The notes under the pieces were generated by a model. That model ran no database searches. It was not told the DNA's origin and saw only the letters and a list, made by a program, of their open reading frames with translations. Of a DNA stretch of 7,584 nt, positions 6,001-7,584 are shown in pieces. Every line of letters begins with the position of its first letter. The first letter of the stretch is position 1. A program made the translations under genes and the position numbers. This stretch comes from an uncultured Clostridia bacterium (lineage in GTDB: Bacteria; Bacillota; Clostridia; Oscillospirales; Oscillospiraceae). Location of the stretch: the NCBI GenBank assembly GCA_932222125.1, contig CAKNZJ010000031.1, positions 1 to 7,584 on the forward strand, read 5' to 3'.

Positions 6001-7291
6001 CTTCAAAATCCCCCCATCCTGACACGAGCATGGTCACCAGACGGTCACTGGATGCCTCCAGCTCCCTTGTAATGTCACCTTTGTTCTGGAGATACAGGAA
6101 CGAGCTTTCCGGGCTGCTGTCACCCCTCCAGTACTGGATGCTCCCGATATCCTCGCCCCTGAGTACGAGCTGGACCGTGAACCAGTGGCGCAGCGCATGT
6201 GTCCCAAGCTGGTTCTCATACAGGAGCTGTCCATAGAGCCTCAGTTCCGGGTCGCTGCTCTTTATCAGGTATGGGCGGAGATGCCCATCCACCAACTCAC
6301 GGAACCTCGTCCGGTAAGTCTCATAGGTCATGGCTTCCCCATTCCTGTTGATGAACATGGGGCAGTAGCCCCTGTCGAACTCCCGCCCGGAAAGGAACTC
6401 CCTGTGCAGCTCGTATGCCTTGCAGAAAGCCCCCAGGAATGCGGGATAGACACCCTGCCTGCGCTCTTTCTTGATCATCCCGACCTCAACGTCATCATCC
6501 CGTATCCGGATTTCCTGTTCAACATCGACCACGGCGCTGACTACACGCCCGCCAAGCTCAGTGAATGTGATCCCCCTCCCCAGGGGGCTGCATTCCTGCC
6601 GCACGCTGCATACCTCCCCGGCGCGCAGCCCCGCGAATGCCTGCAGGCAGAGCCCGAAGGCGATGTCCCTGGCATAACGGAAAGCCATCGGGATCAGTAC
6701 CTCAAAGGCTTTATAAGGGATATCCCGAAAGATTTTTTTCCTCACCGGCATCCCGGAAACCTGGAACACAGGGACTGCTTTAAGGAAACGCCGCCCATGT
6801 CTGTCATACGCGGCTTCGTCGCGGTACAGCTCCGGACGGGTGACCTTCATAAACCCGCCGAACTTCCATACAAGGTTCGCCATAAAAGCAGTCACGGCGC
6901 CGATACATTTGGTGATGCTGTCCCTTCCCCGGTAGTCCCCGTCCGCTTTCTTTTCCGCTGCATAATAGTCAAAGTATTCCTGCAGCATCTCCGCTGTAAT
7001 GCCGAACACATGGCGGATCCCGAACCTCCTTCCATTGTCCACCAGGACATAGTTGAGCATCCCGCAGATGTAATACAGCTTCTTCTCCGCATTCGATGAG
7101 ATCGGCTTATACACCTTGAAGCCAGCATAGTCCTGAAGCCTTGTGAACCGGGAGATGACACCATAGCCATTCCGTACCACTATGAATGACCTGGAATAGA
7201 CCACCCCGTCTTCCGTTGCTGTCCGGATGGTATACACTCCATACCTCTGGATCTGTTCCGGCCTTTCCTCCGGATTCATTAAATCCAACAT
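5987..7291 (-). CDS. Tyrosine recombinase 1 (434 aa), first gene of the operon
   Basis: This is a tyrosine recombinase with an N-terminal core-binding region (about 65-150) and a C-terminal catalytic domain. Box I is AFAGLRAGEVCSV with R223. IKKERRQGVYP contains the lysine (K274 or K275). Box II is THALRHWFTVQLV with H365 and R368, the only intact HxxR of the three recombinases. The third block reads YWRGDSSPESSFLYL: Y400 is the nucleophile, and D391 occupies the place of the usual His or Trp, nine residues before it. W388 lies close by. By position it corresponds to Tn554 TnpA (361 aa). The start has AGGAGG (7301-7306) nine bases upstream; a second ATG at codon 5 is less well spaced. A promoter with an extended -10 lies 45 bases upstream. 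Recombinase identity is secure; the effect of D391 is unknown. Confidence 0.93.
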   Translation of the reverse strand: MLDLMNPEERPEQIQRYGVYTIRTATEDGVVYSRSFIVVRNGYGVISRFTRLQDYAGFKVYKPISSNAEKKLYYICGMLNYVLVDNGRRFGIRHVFGITAEMLQEYFDYYAAEKKADGDYRGRDSITKCIGAVTAFMANLVWKFGGFMKVTRPELYRDEAAYDRHGRRFLKAVPVFQVSGMPVRKKIFRDIPYKAFEVLIPMAFRYARDIAFGLCLQAFAGLRAGEVCSVRQECSPLGRGITFTELGGRVVSAVVDVEQEIRIRDDDVEVGMIKKERRQGVYPAFLGAFCKAYELHREFLSGREFDRGYCPMFINRNGEAMTYETYRTRFRELVDGHLRPYLIKSSDPELRLYGQLLYENQLGTHALRHWFTVQLVLRGEDIGSIQYWRGDSSPESSFLYLQNKGDITRELEASSDRLVTMLVSGWGDFEDDTV

Positions 7292-7300
7292 TTACTGTTA

Positions 7301-7306
7301 CCTCCT
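7301..7306 (-). promoter_or_regulatory. Ribosome binding site of recombinase 1
   Basis: AGGAGG on the minus strand, within AAAAGGAGGTAA, nine bases before ATG 7289-7291. It decides the start codon of the first operon gene. Confidence 0.85.
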
Positions 7307-7310
7307 TTTC

Positions 7311-7326
7311 CCCGCCTCATGGCGGG
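7311..7326 (-). promoter_or_regulatory. GC-rich leader hairpin next to the ribosome binding site
   Basis: CCCGCC (7311-7316) and GGCGGG (7321-7326) pair perfectly around a 4-base loop. In the mRNA this stem would end four bases before AGGAGG and follow the promoter by about ten bases. It could protect the 5' end of the transcript or limit translation. No U-tract follows, so it is not a terminator. Confidence 0.5.
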
Positions 7327-7336
7327 ATCAGGCAAC

Positions 7337-7365
7337 AGTATAACAGACAGCGACAAAACTCTGGT
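7337..7365 (-). promoter_or_regulatory. Promoter of the recombinase operon
   Basis: On the minus strand, TGTTATACT (7337-7345) is a good extended -10 element (TGn followed by TATACT). Seventeen bases upstream, ACCAGA (7360-7365) is a poor -35, as often seen with extended -10 promoters. A CGACAAAA octamer (7351-7358) fills the spacer between the two, so a protein bound there would block polymerase. Autoregulation is inferred. Confidence 0.6.
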
Positions 7366-7486
7366 CATACCTCCAACGACAGAACCTTTTTTGTCGGGCA
7401 GTGAATTGTCGCTTTCCCATGGTCAGCGACAAAACCCTCTAACGCCTGTAAATATGCGGTTTCCGGGAGATGAAGGGGTTTTGTCG
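7351..7486. repeat. Right cluster of TTTTGTCG/CGACAAAA octamers
   Basis: Perfect copies are CGACAAAA at 7351-7358 and 7427-7434 and TTTTGTCG at 7389-7396 and 7479-7486. Near copies are CGACAGAA (7377-7384) and AATTGTCG (7404-7411). Two copies share a longer unit, CAGCGACAAAACYCT, at 7348-7362 and 7424-7438. The copies lie in both orientations, unlike the left cluster. The same octamer marks the other end of the element (290-349). No gene is visible in 7292-7584: this stretch holds the promoter, these repeats and a right flank (7489-7584) in which I recognise nothing. Likely recombinase binding sites; inferred. Confidence 0.65.
7406..7432. repeat. Perfect inverted repeat, candidate right crossover site
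   Basis: TTGTCGCT (7406-7413) and AGCGACAA (7425-7432) are perfect 8-bp inverted arms around the 11-base spacer TTCCCATGGTC. The arms are versions of the octamer found at both ends, and the spacer contains TTCCCATGGT, nine of ten bases identical to 333-342. Arms of 8-13 bp around a short spacer are typical of tyrosine recombinase core sites. The role in strand exchange is inferred. Confidence 0.45.
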
Positions 7487-7584
7487 TTGCGGTTTGGGGG
7501 AATAATTTAGCCGGAATCGCTTTGTGGTTAGTGTTGGTTCATAGGCATACAAAAGCCGGACAACAAAACCGCCCTGAATTTTGG

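Larger units (their letters stand above)
340..7488 (-). mobile_element. Putative Tn554-like element with three tyrosine recombinases
   Basis: Five overlapping minus-strand genes, three of them tyrosine recombinases, lie between two clusters of the octamer TTTTGTCG or its complement. I did not see this octamer inside the coding core. The exact 12-mer GGTTTTGTCGTT occurs in the same orientation at 340-351 and 7477-7488, and I used these as provisional limits. An alternative is the near-identical core TTCC(A/C)ATGGT at 333-342 and 7414-7423. A truncated maff2 gene on the left and no clear gene on the right are consistent with insertion into a conjugative element. Known family: Tn554 encodes two recombinases plus the small TnpC. 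RIT elements carry three recombinases, but as I recall RitB and RitC are only about 300-350 aa, so the sizes here fit Tn554 better. The element is well supported, but its ends are inferred. Confidence 0.6.

Noticed and set aside
6001..6006. TTG start for recombinase 2
   Set aside because: The G-rich ribosome binding site at 6010-6015 is only three bases from the TTG but nine from the ATG at 5998-6000.
6185..7099. Long plus-strand frame (304 codons) opposite recombinase 1
   Set aside because: It lies wholly antisense to a gene with a clear catalytic motif set, and its translation shows no domain, ribosome binding site or operon partner. It is a by-product of GC-rich codon use.
7439..7584. Minus-strand frame open from the right edge, ending at TAG 7439-7441
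   Set aside because: The translation is rich in Arg, Pro and Lys and resembles no conjugation or other protein I know, and it runs through the octamer repeats. I could not support it as the end of a flanking gene.

Overview
The window holds one compact, single-strand gene cassette that looks like a transposon or integrative element carrying three different tyrosine recombinases. It probably comes from a gut Firmicute (Clostridia, Lachnospiraceae-like). That assignment is inferred from the AGGAGG-type ribosome binding sites, the GC-rich coding core with AT-richer flanks, and a Maff2-family gene fragment on the left. Maff2 genes are typical of Tn1549/CTn-type conjugative elements of Clostridia, so this element probably sits inside, or beside the remains of, a conjugative element.

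Layout, in the direction of transcription (right to left, minus strand). At 7301-7488 there is a leader and promoter region packed with copies of the octamer TTTTGTCG/CGACAAAA. Five genes follow, and each overlaps the next: a 434-aa tyrosine recombinase (5987-7291), a 613-aa recombinase (4159-6000), a 517-aa recombinase (2631-4184), a 242-aa protein with a basic N-terminus and a coiled coil (1928-2656), and a 435-aa protein of six tandem treble-clef zinc domains (DUF4379-like, 624-1931). A hairpin plus U-tract terminator at 419-482 closes the operon. The same octamer reappears at 290-349. Beyond it lies a 52-codon maff2 gene (95-253) that has lost its C-terminal half.

The gene order of recombinase, long recombinase and small coiled-coil protein recalls Tn554 (TnpA 361 aa, TnpB 630 aa, TnpC 125 aa). 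Here a third full-length recombinase and a zinc-finger array have been added. The three recombinases keep the first arginine, the second arginine and the tyrosine, but each differs from the usual active site at one position: the first has Asp at the His-III/Trp site, the second has Phe at the His of HxxR, and the third has Gly at that His. The second and third also carry C-terminal cysteine clusters. My inference is that the three act as one heteromeric complex at the octamer-rich ends, that the coiled-coil protein is the TnpC-like helper, and that the zinc array is either a DNA-binding accessory or cargo. The octamer inside the operon promoter suggests that the recombinases regulate their own synthesis.

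I saw no tRNA, rRNA, CRISPR array, resistance gene or insertion sequence. The precise ends of the element are not proven by the sequence alone.
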